A stretch of DNA of 56,747 nucleotides from Bradyrhizobium sp. STM 3843 (GCF_000239815.1 NZ_CAFK01000002.1:1-56747); one strand, 5' to 3'. Positions 24,823 through 32,891 are shown, counted from the stretch's first letter. Notes: generated by a model from the letters alone, not told the origin. Translations and numbers: made by a program.

Positions 24823-25593
24823 ATGGGACTTCTTGATGGCTATGACGATCCCGACCAGTTCGATGCAAGTGGAGGCCTCTTGGGCCGCCTGCTTTCGGTG
24901 CAGCGCCAGCAAGGTTTGCTGCCGTCGAACTTCATCTTTCCAACTTCACCGGGACCGGTACCCGCTCCGGCCCCGCTTCGCCAACGGTGGCCAGACGCTC
25001 CAACCCTCCCGCTGCCTTCGCAGGAAGCCGCTGTCACGCCCAAAGCTGACCCCCGGGATGCTCAGGGTCAATTGGCCTCGAACGACTTGGCCGCGAGTGG
25101 AGTCAAAAACGGTCTCAGGACGGCATTGGACGATTTTTATCAGCAGTCCATCCGTCAAGCCGGTCGGGACATTGCCGGTTACGCGCATGATGCAGTCAAT
25201 GATCCGATGGGATTCTTGCACGCAATCGGTCCCACGCTCGGTGCGGCCGGCCCCGCGGCTAGTGAGTTACCTGCAACCATAAGAGGTATCGTAGGCGCGA
25301 TCACTGCGGCGCGCGGTGCACGGTCCGAGAACCTAGGAGACCTGACCTCAGGCGAGATTCGGCAGATCCAATCAGTGGTCAACAAGGCCGGACGCCCGCT
25401 CGAAGTGATCGGCTCCGCGGCTCGCGGCCAGCGGAAGCCGACGAGCGACATCGACTATTTGGTGCCCCACACAAGTCTGCCTTACTATAAGGGGTTGGAG
25501 CGCGAGTTGCCCGGACTGGACCCCGAGCACGGCATCGTTCCTGGGGTCGGGAATCCCGAAATCGGTCCGTTCATTCGCTTTGAACCGAAGTAG
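24823..25593 (+). CDS. cargo toxin with nucleotidyltransferase-like domain
   Basis: 256 residues. The N-terminus DDPDQFDASGGLLGRLLSVQRQQG is the cargo signature. A Pro-rich linker and a helical stretch follow. The C-terminal 75 residues carry GSAARG (197-202) and SDIDYLV (208-214), the G-S-x9-11-D-x-D core of the polymerase-beta nucleotidyltransferase fold, then HGIVPGVGNP and IGPFIRFEP. I recognise this as a toxin-type NTase module. A small gene follows at 12 bases and is its likely immunity gene. The target is unknown. Confidence 0.75.
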   Translation: MGLLDGYDDPDQFDASGGLLGRLLSVQRQQGLLPSNFIFPTSPGPVPAPAPLRQRWPDAPTLPLPSQEAAVTPKADPRDAQGQLASNDLAASGVKNGLRTALDDFYQQSIRQAGRDIAGYAHDAVNDPMGFLHAIGPTLGAAGPAASELPATIRGIVGAITAARGARSENLGDLTSGEIRQIQSVVNKAGRPLEVIGSAARGQRKPTSDIDYLVPHTSLPYYKGLERELPGLDPEHGIVPGVGNPEIGPFIRFEPK

Positions 25594-25605
25594 AAGGAAG
25601 GTCTC

Positions 25606-25896
25606 ATGAGCAATCTTCGGCGGTTTTGGTTTCAGTTCGAGCGGCTGCCGGTGCCAACGCCGCTCAATCTTGGTTGCGGCGTGACCGCTTACAGCCGAAA
25701 TGATGCTATTTCGCTTCTTCACGAGAGGGTGTTCGGAGCCGATGATCTGCCGCCGCTCATCAATGTAATTGACGACGTCAGCATCTCCCAGCTCGAGCAC
25801 AAGCATGTCCGGCCCAATCTGGGAAACCATCTGGAACGAGGTATCTGGTTTCCCCAGGGGTATGACGCTCCGATCGACAAATTGAATTCACGATAG
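25606..25896 (+). CDS. probable immunity protein for NTase toxin
   Basis: 96 residues. FWFQFERLPVPTPLNLGCGV, TAYSRNDAISLL, then NVIDDVSISQLEHKHVRPN and GIWFPQGYD. This pattern belongs to a small protein family commonly seen as a cognate antitoxin or immunity protein beside secreted toxins. It has no signal peptide or membrane segment, so it would act in the cytoplasm. It lies 12 bases after the toxin gene. Confidence 0.65.
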   Translation: MSNLRRFWFQFERLPVPTPLNLGCGVTAYSRNDAISLLHERVFGADDLPPLINVIDDVSISQLEHKHVRPNLGNHLERGIWFPQGYDAPIDKLNSR

Positions 25897-25925
25897 CCAT
25901 AGACGGAAGAGACGGGGCGATCGCA

Positions 25926-25954
25926 GGTTCGATCCTGGTCGACCAGCTCCACCA
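25926..25954 (+). other. tRNA 3'-end-like sequence
   Basis: GGTTCGATCC (25926-25935) followed after a short stretch by GCTCCACCA (25946-25954) resembles the T-arm and acceptor/CCA end of a tRNA such as tRNA-Ala. There is no matching 5' half, and the T-stem pairs imperfectly. It may be an attachment-site-like relic of an insertion or chance. Confidence 0.25.
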
Positions 25955-25985
25955 CCGAACATCAGCCGAAATAATTTCGCTAGAG

Positions 25986-27206
25986 ATGCCCATGACCCAT
26001 GACATTGACCCCGCATTGACCGGCGCGGCCTTCGAGCTCGCAAGCGCAGGATATACGCCGATGCGGGACCCCGAAGAGAAGCCGGACCGGGAGAGCATTG
26101 GCGGCGACGTCGCCTCGCTCCGGAACGCCGCAGATCGGCTTGGTGAACGCGACAGTCCGGTCACAGTGAGGGAATATGTCGATGCGCATGGCAAGCCCGC
26201 GGCCGCGAATGAAGCGGTGACATTGGAGCGCGCGGCGCGCGACCATGCGCGGGGCAGGGCGGCGGACAGGCGCGCGACCGAAGCACAGCAGGCGGAAGAT
26301 ACTGCGCGGCGTATCGATACGCTGCGTCACGGCGTTCAAGCCAACGATGCAGCGGCCGCGGACTTCTACGGCTTCAAGCATCCGGACCGCCGGGATGTCG
26401 ATGGAGCGGCGGCGGCAGAGCGAGCCGATGAAGGTGGCTCGCATGACGGGCCGTCGCTTGATGGCAACTCGTCCGCCGAGCTTGCACCCGAACTCGAAAA
26501 GGCCCTGCAGCATCCGCTCGTGCTGCAGGCGATCGAGGAGAAGATGGCCGAAGCCGATAACGCACGGCAGAGCTATCGGGAGGGCCTTGCGTCCGCGCTA
26601 CAGCTGGCCCAGGCGAGCTTTCTTGGTCAGTTTCCCGAATTCTCCGGCATGGCGCCTGACCATATGCCGGCGGCGCTTGAGAAGATGTCCCGCGAAGACC
26701 CGGCCAGGTTCGCGCGCGTTCAGGCTGCCGTCACCGCATCCGACCAGTTGCGCGCACAACATGCCCACGAGCAGCAGCAACGGGCCGAGCTCGAGCGGAA
26801 GAATTTCGAGAGGTTTGCTCAGGGAGAAGACGCGCTGCTGGAAGCCATGCTGAAGGACGAGCCGAAAGCGGTGCAAAAGGCCGTGGCCACGGAGATCATG
26901 GCAGCCGCTAAAGAGAGCGGCATCGAGCCCGCCGAGCTCAACCGGCTGTTTCACACCGAACCGTTGATGCGCACTGCCACGTTCCAGCGGATGATGTACG
27001 ACGCGGCCAAGTATCGGCTGATCATGAAGGCCAAGGATACGGCGGCGGCACGGCCGATACCCCCAGTCCTGCGCCCTGGTGTTGCAGGCGCATCGACAGA
27101 GCGTGGGCGGGCCGACATTCGGACGCTGAATGCGCGCCTGTCGTCGTCGGGAGATCTCAAGGACGCCGTCGCGCTTTATCAGGCGCGCAGAGCGAATCAG
27201 TCGTGA
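25986..27206 (+). CDS. phage coiled-coil virion or scaffold protein
   Basis: 406 residues, strongly charged and helical: Arg/Glu/Ala-rich from about 70-150, and a long coiled coil around 250-290 (QLRAQHAHEQQQRAEL). No signal or membrane segment. It resembles scaffold or internal virion proteins in composition; no specific family is certain. The C-terminus has a Pro/Gly linker and a short helix. It is core-like in GC. Confidence 0.6.
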   Translation: MPMTHDIDPALTGAAFELASAGYTPMRDPEEKPDRESIGGDVASLRNAADRLGERDSPVTVREYVDAHGKPAAANEAVTLERAARDHARGRAADRRATEAQQAEDTARRIDTLRHGVQANDAAAADFYGFKHPDRRDVDGAAAAERADEGGSHDGPSLDGNSSAELAPELEKALQHPLVLQAIEEKMAEADNARQSYREGLASALQLAQASFLGQFPEFSGMAPDHMPAALEKMSREDPARFARVQAAVTASDQLRAQHAHEQQQRAELERKNFERFAQGEDALLEAMLKDEPKAVQKAVATEIMAAAKESGIEPAELNRLFHTEPLMRTATFQRMMYDAAKYRLIMKAKDTAAARPIPPVLRPGVAGASTERGRADIRTLNARLSSSGDLKDAVALYQARRANQS

Positions 27207-27253
27207 TGTGCGCGGAGAGAGAAGCTTAAGTCATAGGCAGCAGCGTTCGGCCG

Positions 27254-27282
27254 TTGACATTGTTCTCTTTTTGTTCTGTGGG
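27254..27282 (+). promoter_or_regulatory. SOS-type promoter with LexA direct repeat
   Basis: TTGACA (27254-27259), GTTC (27262-27265), seven bases, GTTC (27273-27276), then a poor -10 (TGTGGG at 17-base spacing). The first 17 bases are nearly identical to the promoter at position 14. It serves the 27334 membrane protein gene. Confidence 0.7.
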
Positions 27283-27333
27283 ATCGATAGTCATCATCAG
27301 TCCTAAGTTGGGGCTTGTTTCGCCGGTGAACTC

Positions 27334-27792
27334 ATGAATTTCAGCGTGAGCGAATGGCTGGCGTTTGCCATCACAGATATGCTGATTAAGGTGGCTTTGG
27401 TCATCTTTGTCGTGCTGCTTGTCTCATTATACCTTGCGCCGATCATCCCCTTCGTAAGCGTTGGAGTGGGATTCTCGATGCTCAATTTGATCTGTCTGTT
27501 CTTGGTGGAAACCGCAGTGCTCTCGCTGGAGTTTGTGAATTGGCGGCCTCGAGCTGTCCTGAAGGCTGCTCTCACAATCGCAATCGCAAACATCCTTTTC
27601 GTTGCGTGCGGAGCTACCTCTTTCACGCTCACGGGCCAATCCAGCCACGTGAGCCGCACGATAGCTGACAACGTCTGGTTCACTGCGTGTTTGGCGAGCA
27701 CAAACGTTGTCCCCTTGCTTCTGGTTTTGACCTTTCGCCATGCGGTCAGGCTCGCGAGAAGGTTCGTGTGTCGGTGTGCTCCGGCGAGATGA
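27334..27792 (+). CDS. membrane protein, orphan immunity candidate
   Basis: 152 residues with four strongly hydrophobic segments (about 16-38, 42-62, 75-95 and 112-132) and a basic C-terminus. Family not recognised. It directly follows an SOS-type promoter, as other candidate immunity genes do, but no full cargo gene follows, only the short remnant at 28104-28253. It may be an immunity gene kept after its partner was lost. Confidence 0.6.
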   Translation: MNFSVSEWLAFAITDMLIKVALVIFVVLLVSLYLAPIIPFVSVGVGFSMLNLICLFLVETAVLSLEFVNWRPRAVLKAALTIAIANILFVACGATSFTLTGQSSHVSRTIADNVWFTACLASTNVVPLLLVLTFRHAVRLARRFVCRCAPAR

Positions 27793-27824
27793 ACCGAACC
27801 TGACGGACTCATGGTCAGGCGATG

Positions 27825-28017
27825 CGCTCGAGCGCAGATATTGCGGACATTCCCGGCTTTGCTCGTGTGCACCGCGGGCGGCGCGTAATTGCGCGTCGGG
27901 GTCGCGCGATCGCATATTGCAGATCTGATACGCCGCAGTCCGCTGCATCACGATTTCTGCGGGCGGTGCGCCGAGCCAAATATGCGGGGCGCTGAATTGG
28001 TAGATCGTGGCCTTCAT
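27825..28017 (-). other. possible small minus-strand ORF
   Basis: From an ATG at 28017 the minus strand reads MKATIYQFSAPHIWLG then about 45 more residues rich in Arg, Gln and Ala before running into antisense of the 27334 gene without a clean end. The sequence looks protein-like, but there is no clear stop or neighbour support. It may be a relic. Confidence 0.25.
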
Positions 28018-28103
28018 GCGGCGGGCGAGATTCGGTCTAAATAATAATTCCTCGGTGGCTGCCAGCAATTCGGCGCGTTCGGTCTCTTAGACCAGTTTTT
28101 TAG

Positions 28104-28253
28104 CGGAGGCCAACGAGCTTGCCGGAACGGTCCTATGCCGTTGCAGGGATGAGCAAAGAACCGTCCGCTCAACTTCAGAAGCCGGATTTCCTGCCAACAG
28201 AGCTCCGACCAGAGTTCAAAACACCGCCGCCGATCTTCTTCTCTCCTCGTTGA
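28104..28253 (+). pseudogene. C-terminal remnant of a cargo gene
   Basis: A 49-codon open stretch after a TAG, with an internal ATG at 28149. It ends EFKTPPPIFFSPR, matching the PPIFFPFS end of the 23333-23902 cargo protein. No start or upstream domain remains. It lies where a cargo gene would be expected after the SOS-controlled membrane gene. The rest of the 27793-28278 gap shows nothing else I can support. Confidence 0.5.
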
Positions 28254-28278
28254 TTTCACTAGCTTTCGGAGATTTTTA

Positions 28279-28545
28279 ATGCCTGACGAACGCCGCAACT
28301 TCATCGAGCGCTCAGACTCGATCACAGGAAACCTCTATGGACAGCCGATGTCCCTTCAGCGGATCGCGGACAATTTCGCGCTTTACGGTCTGCAGAAACG
28401 CGTGGCGGCACTCGAGAGCTTAGATGCGGAACTGCGCGAGGGTGTCGAGACAAATCCTGGCGATTTGCGGCGCCACGCGCGAATGCTCGAGCTTCGGCGT
28501 CAGATGGGGAGTGCCCACGTGGCGCTTCGCAATGCTGGCCGATGA
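28279..28545 (+). CDS. small phage protein
   Basis: 88 residues, ATG preceded by GGAG. Helical and charged: QRIADNFALYGLQKRVAALESLDAELREG. No named family. It overlaps the next gene by four bases (ATGA), indicating coupling. Confidence 0.6.
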   Translation: MPDERRNFIERSDSITGNLYGQPMSLQRIADNFALYGLQKRVAALESLDAELREGVETNPGDLRRHARMLELRRQMGSAHVALRNAGR

Positions 28546-29036
28546 TCAATCCCGTGCTGGAGGCGCTGGCGCGGGCGCGTCAGCAAAGTGCGCCTTTGTT
28601 CGCTCGCTGGTGCGCACGCGAGGGGGCGATGTTTTGTCCGGCCACGCCCGCCGCCGTCGCCCGCTTCGTGCGGGACCGCGCAGGGCTTGGCATGGCCCAG
28701 CTTTGGGGAGCGCTGCAGGACATCTCCAGGCTGCACACCTCCAAGGGGCTCGCTGATCCGACGTTGAGCGAGCCGGTTACGTTTGCAGTCAATGCGGTGA
28801 GCGGGATCGTGCCGCCGCGCTCCTGGCCGGCCGCTCGCAAGGAGCGCTTCAAGACGTTGCCATATGACGTTCAGGCTTTCGTCGCGAGCCATGAGGCGGC
28901 GCGCGAGCGAGCTTTACGGCGTGCGCAGAACGAGGCAGCCGCAGCCAGAAGGGAATTGGCAGCGATGCAATGCAAATGCACAGAGGAAGAAAGCAGCGGA
29001 TCCCATGAAGTCAACTCGCAACAGTCCCTCGCTTGA
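28542..29036 (+). CDS. phage protein, unknown
   Basis: 164 residues. WCAREGAMFCPATPAAVARFV and a helical remainder suggest a small DNA- or virion-associated protein, with a Glu/Arg/Ala coiled C-terminus. It overlaps both neighbours (4 and 32 bases), typical of compact phage operons. Confidence 0.6.
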   Translation: MINPVLEALARARQQSAPLFARWCAREGAMFCPATPAAVARFVRDRAGLGMAQLWGALQDISRLHTSKGLADPTLSEPVTFAVNAVSGIVPPRSWPAARKERFKTLPYDVQAFVASHEAARERALRRAQNEAAAARRELAAMQCKCTEEESSGSHEVNSQQSLA

Positions 29037-29208
29037 GGAGCGGATCAAGGCCATTCGCGCCGAAATCGCGACCGTTATCGACGCGCGCGTCGAGACGGTC
29101 GCGCGTGATAGCCCCGGCGTGCCGAAGGGCGTGATCCGCAACCTGCTCACGGCGCGCGCGCCATCCTGCGCGTGTGCGCAATATCTCGAGCTCAGCGGGG
29201 AGCAATGA
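29005..29208 (+). CDS. small phage protein
   Basis: 67 residues from the ATG at 29005, overlapping the previous gene. A helical EERIKAIRAEIATVIDARVE segment is followed by a short Cys-containing end (APSCACAQYLEL). Function unknown. Confidence 0.5.
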   Translation: MKSTRNSPSLEERIKAIRAEIATVIDARVETVARDSPGVPKGVIRNLLTARAPSCACAQYLELSGEQ

Positions 29209-29347
29209 AGAGAGGATACTTGGGCAGACTAGAGGCGAGCGGTTCTTGCTTGCATCTGCGCTGAAAGTGCCCTGACGCAAAATCGATGAAGGCGATACAG
29301 CCGGTGGCGATCTCAGGTGGGATCGCCGCTTTTGTTTGAGGAAACAC

Positions 29348-30382
29348 ATGACACTCTACAGATGGTCGCAGACGGCTTCCGCGGATGCCACCGCCGATCC
29401 AACGATCAATTGGTCTGAAGGGCAGGCTCCGTCCAGTATCAACGATTCTGCCCGGGCAATGATGGCGGCGATGGCAAAATATCGCGACGACATCGCTGGC
29501 GCGATCGTGACCACGGGCTCGAGCACAGCCTATGCTCTTGCGAGCTATCAGCAGTTCGACACGCTCGCGCATCTCAACGGTCAGATCATCGCGTTCACTC
29601 CTCACGTGACCAACGGTGCGACAGTGACCTTGAACGTCGATTCGCTCGGCGCCAAGCCGCTGCGGAGTGGGCCCAACACCGAGCTGTTGGCCGGAACATT
29701 GATCCAGGGGACTCCGTACATCGTCGTCTACAACAACTCTGATGGAGCGTTCTACCTTCACGGCTTTTATGGGAACCTCTATAACATTCCCATTGGAGCA
29801 AGCATCGAATATTGGGCTGGAACGGCACCGAACAGTTCGTTTGCCTTCCCCTACGGGCAAGCGATTAATCGAACGACGTATGCTGCGCTCTTTGCATTGA
29901 TTGGGACCAATTATGGCCCAGGCGACGGAACAACAACTTTCAACTTGCCTGATTTGCGTGGGCGTGTCATCGCGTGTGTTGATAATATGGGCGGGACAAG
30001 CGCTAATCGTCTTGCGAGCGGCGGCCTGGCTGCTGTCAGGCATACACTAGGCGGAGCGGGAGGTGAGGATACACACATGCTCACAGCCAGCGAAATGCCG
30101 ACCCACTATCACAGTGCATCGATCTACGACCCAGGGCATTTGCATAGCACGAGCCATAGCGGATTAAATATCGCCTATCAGGGTGCAAGTGCGATCGGTA
30201 TTACAGGAAGCTCTGCCCTGCAGATTAGTACGAGCACAGCTTTTAGTGTTCAAGGCGCCGGCACAGGTGTCCGTGTCAACAGCTCGAATGGACTCGATAC
30301 CACCTACAGTGCGGGCGGAGGAACTGCGCACAACGTTGTGCAGCCAACGATCTTGTGCGCTCGGATCATGCGCATCATCTAA
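29348..30382 (+). CDS. phage tail fibre with collar domain
   Basis: 344 residues from the ATG at 29348. Residues 147-216 are a phage tail collar domain: IPIGASIEYWAG, PYGQAINRTTYAALFALIGT, YGPGDGTTTFNLPDLRGR. The C-terminus is a His/Thr/Gly-rich tip (YHSASIYDPGHLHSTSH). It probably recognises the host surface. The stop meets the FkbM gene's stop tail to tail. Confidence 0.85.
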   Translation: MTLYRWSQTASADATADPTINWSEGQAPSSINDSARAMMAAMAKYRDDIAGAIVTTGSSTAYALASYQQFDTLAHLNGQIIAFTPHVTNGATVTLNVDSLGAKPLRSGPNTELLAGTLIQGTPYIVVYNNSDGAFYLHGFYGNLYNIPIGASIEYWAGTAPNSSFAFPYGQAINRTTYAALFALIGTNYGPGDGTTTFNLPDLRGRVIACVDNMGGTSANRLASGGLAAVRHTLGGAGGEDTHMLTASEMPTHYHSASIYDPGHLHSTSHSGLNIAYQGASAIGITGSSALQISTSTAFSVQGAGTGVRVNSSNGLDTTYSAGGGTAHNVVQPTILCARIMRII

Positions 30383-31101
30383 GCTGCTCTGAAAATAAAG
30401 TTGTTACAATATCCTTTCTTCTTCCAGAACCATTCGCCTTCCGCTTTTTGATGGACGTCGGGATCGAAGTGTGACAGGGGGAGTACCTTTTTTCCGCAAA
30501 CGAAACTCCCGGAGTATCCGAGGTCAAGTAGAAACGAGAAGGTATCTTTCATCCGATCGATCGAGACAAGGTGCCGGTCGCACTCAACAACAATAAGAGG
30601 CATGCATCGGCGGAGGGTGCGCGTCGCACCGAGTAAGACGTTCAATTCAGCGCCTTCAACATCAATCTTTATTGCAGAGACGTTTTCGTTTTCCGACAAG
30701 TAATCGTCTAAGGAGACGGTTTGAATCTTGATCGCCTTGGAATGCTCGATCGGCTTGAGAAGGGATGCTGCAGGTTGGTGCCCATCAGGGATAAAGAAGT
30801 CTTGGAGGCCCGACGATGAATATGCTGCGGACCGTTCCACCACTACATTCTTAAGGGAAAAGATGCCGCAAAGTCGTGACAGTGTTTCGGCCAAATCAGG
30901 TTGTGGTTCAAATGCTATGACCCGGCCTGGCCTCGACCATCGTGCAAGCCAATACAGAAAACTCCCTTTGTTTGCACCAATGTCGCACACAACATCGCCG
31001 CGCCGAATATGGCGGCGCAGCTCGGCGAGCTCTGTTCTGTGGTCTCGATATCGGGAGCGCAATATGCGCACCACAAATCGAGAAGCTTCACGATTATTCA
31101 T
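30379..31101 (-). CDS. FkbM-family methyltransferase
   Basis: 240 residues. SAM-binding motif CDIGANKGSF (39-48), acidic FEP (64-66) and the FkbM signature AIKIDVEGAE (143-152). FkbM enzymes O-methylate sugars or small molecules. It is the only clear minus-strand gene in the phage half, is more AT-rich than its neighbours and lies directly after the receptor-binding fibre, a typical site for a lysogenic-conversion gene. Modification of surface glycan is inferred, not shown. Confidence 0.8.
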   Translation of the reverse strand: MNNREASRFVVRILRSRYRDHRTELAELRRHIRRGDVVCDIGANKGSFLYWLARWSRPGRVIAFEPQPDLAETLSRLCGIFSLKNVVVERSAAYSSSGLQDFFIPDGHQPAASLLKPIEHSKAIKIQTVSLDDYLSENENVSAIKIDVEGAELNVLLGATRTLRRCMPLIVVECDRHLVSIDRMKDTFSFLLDLGYSGSFVCGKKVLPLSHFDPDVHQKAEGEWFWKKKGYCNNFIFRAA

Positions 31102-31382
31102 CCCTGCCCTTACTACACATTTCTAACCAAAAAACCTCCCACACAATCTCTTCACGAGCAAGCCCCTAAAGACATTTGCCAGATCTTACGCAGGAAGCTT
31201 GGATCATGGAGAGAGTGCGGATAGCTGACCTCAGTCGGCTTATCAAGCTTGCCGTCAAGTCGTAACGGCTGCAACCCTCACTAAAATGTTTCCATGACCG
31301 TCATTCCGACTGGAACAACTCGCGCACGCTAGAGCCGCATTGAGCGGGGTCTTTACGAATAAAAGTCTTCGCGGGGGAGGGA

Positions 31383-32099
31383 ATGAGAGATCTCAAACAG
31401 CTCGCAGCTGCTAACGCGGACCGATGGGCATCCGCTACGGCTACAAGAGATAGCCATTCCGAAGCACTACGCCTGGTTTCTGCGAAAACCCGTTATGAGG
31501 CTATCGAGCATGCCACTGGCGTCCCTTGGTTCATCGTCGCGGTTATCCACGAGCGGGAGTGCTCGCAGAATTGGGCCTGTTCTCTCGCTCAGGGCGATAC
31601 CTGGAACAAGGTCTCGGTCCATGTTCCGGCCGGCCGGGGGCCTTTTCAGTCCTGGGAAGACGCCGCGGTGGACGCCCTGGTCAACTGCGCCCCGCACGCG
31701 GCGCATTGGAAGGACTGGTCGGCCGGTGGCGCTCTGACCCTGCTCGAGCAGTATAACGGCCTCGGCTATGCCCGCCGGGGCGTGCCGTCCCCGTACGTGT
31801 GGGCAGGCACGAATCAATATCAATCCGGGAAATACGTTCGCGACGGCGTTTACGATCCGGCCGTGGTGGACCGGCAGCTAGGTTGTGCGGGCCTGTTGAT
31901 GGCCATGATGGCGCTTGATCGGAGTATCGCCTTTTCGTCGTCTGCACCTGCACCTGCACCTGCACCTGCTCGGCCCGGCTCCGTTGCGGACCCGCCGCCC
32001 AGACCGCTCCAACCATCCATCACGAACCCGGCAGAAGGCTCCATCGGAGCCTTTTTTATTGCCCTTATCAAATCCGTCTTCGGAAGGAAAACGACATGA
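31383..32099 (+). CDS. phage endolysin (lysozyme family)
   Basis: 238 residues; GGGGGAGGGA lies just before the ATG. WFIVAVIHERE (probable catalytic Glu57 or Glu59), LAQGDTWNKVSVHVPAGRGP and TLLEQYNGLGYARRGVPSPY are typical of a compact phage lysozyme found in alphaproteobacterial phages. The C-terminal tail has a Pro-Ala repeat (from 31944) and a hydrophobic end. It opens the lysis cassette. Confidence 0.8.
   Translation: MRDLKQLAAANADRWASATATRDSHSEALRLVSAKTRYEAIEHATGVPWFIVAVIHERECSQNWACSLAQGDTWNKVSVHVPAGRGPFQSWEDAAVDALVNCAPHAAHWKDWSAGGALTLLEQYNGLGYARRGVPSPYVWAGTNQYQSGKYVRDGVYDPAVVDRQLGCAGLLMAMMALDRSIAFSSSAPAPAPAPARPGSVADPPPRPLQPSITNPAEGSIGAFFIALIKSVFGRKTT
31944..31967 (+). repeat. GCACCT hexamer tandem repeat
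   Basis: Four perfect GCACCT units inside the endolysin gene encode an Ala-Pro run in the linker between catalytic domain and tail. Being a hexamer, copy-number change would alter linker length without shifting the frame. Confidence 0.85.
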
Positions 32100-32260
32100 T
32101 TGAATTTGGCTGTGCATTTTCTCTTGGTGTCGCTGCCGGCGGCGCACTGGTGTGGACCTGCAAGACCCGACTGCAGGCCATCGTAGTCGGAGCCGGCACA
32201 TTGGTGACCAAGCTTTCCAACGCGGCGAATGCCATTGCCTCGCTTATCCGGAAGGCTTGA
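32096..32260 (+). CDS. small membrane protein of lysis cassette
   Basis: 54 residues, ATGA overlap with the endolysin stop. One hydrophobic segment (about 5-20) is followed by a second amphipathic stretch. Likely a small holin or spanin-like helper; no family recognised. Confidence 0.55.
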   Translation: MIEFGCAFSLGVAAGGALVWTCKTRLQAIVVGAGTLVTKLSNAANAIASLIRKA

Positions 32261-32263
32261 TCC

Positions 32264-32506
32264 ATGTGGTCTCGAGTCAAAGCAGCCTGCCTGCATTCGC
32301 TGACCATCGCATGGGGTTACGTACTCGCCCTGATCGGCACCCTGATGTCCTTGATCGACACCATCGGCGACACGCTCGGTGACCCCATGCTCAAGGACGA
32401 AATCAGTTCCGCAATCGGCGATGCGAGGGCGACCGGCCGCATTCTCCTCGTGATCTCGATCATCACCATCATGGCGCGAGCGCGATCGCTGAGAAAGGGC
32501 GGCTGA
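32264..32506 (+). CDS. small holin-like protein
   Basis: 80 residues. Hydrophobic segments near 12-30 and 60-72, and a basic C-terminus RARSLRKGG. Its position in the lysis cassette and size suit a holin or antiholin. Confidence 0.55.
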   Translation: MWSRVKAACLHSLTIAWGYVLALIGTLMSLIDTIGDTLGDPMLKDEISSAIGDARATGRILLVISIITIMARARSLRKGG

Positions 32507-32507
32507 C

Positions 32508-32891
32508 ATGTGGATGACGATCTTAAGCTTTTTCGGCGGCCCGGTCATCAAGGGCCTTATCGACGCCTATCAAGCGAAGCTCAAGGCGGGCAACACCGAT
32601 GCCAAGATCGCAGCTGATCTTGCGGCCTCCGAGATCGCGGCGCAAGTCTCCGAGACCAGCGCCGTCCTGCAATATCGCGCGGCCGAACTCGGTCATTGGT
32701 ACGAGCCGGACAAGCTGATCGGTTACTGCGTCGCGGTCTATTTCGCAAAGCTCCTGGTGTGGGACAAGGTCCTCGGACTTGGGACCACAGATCCTCTCGC
32801 GGGCTTCGCGTCGATGACTGCGAACCTCGTCATCTCGTTCTATTTCGCCAAGCGCGGCTTCGAGAACGTTGCGAGGATCATCAAGCGATGA
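32508..32891 (+). CDS. phage holin-like protein
   Basis: 127 residues. A helical middle (YQAKLKAGNTDAKIAADLAASEIAA) then two membrane segments (about 72-88 and 95-115), ending RIIKR. This resembles the larger holin-type membrane proteins of alphaproteobacterial phages. It overlaps the next gene by four bases. Confidence 0.6.
   Translation: MWMTILSFFGGPVIKGLIDAYQAKLKAGNTDAKIAADLAASEIAAQVSETSAVLQYRAAELGHWYEPDKLIGYCVAVYFAKLLVWDKVLGLGTTDPLAGFASMTANLVISFYFAKRGFENVARIIKR

Noticed and set aside
29823..29836. GAAC...GAAC pair resembling a LexA operator
   Set aside because: Spacing is six bases instead of seven, and it lies inside the collar fibre gene without promoter elements.
31944..31967. Start of a CRISPR array
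   Set aside because: Only four hexamer units within a coding Pro-Ala linker; no spacers or cas genes anywhere in the window.
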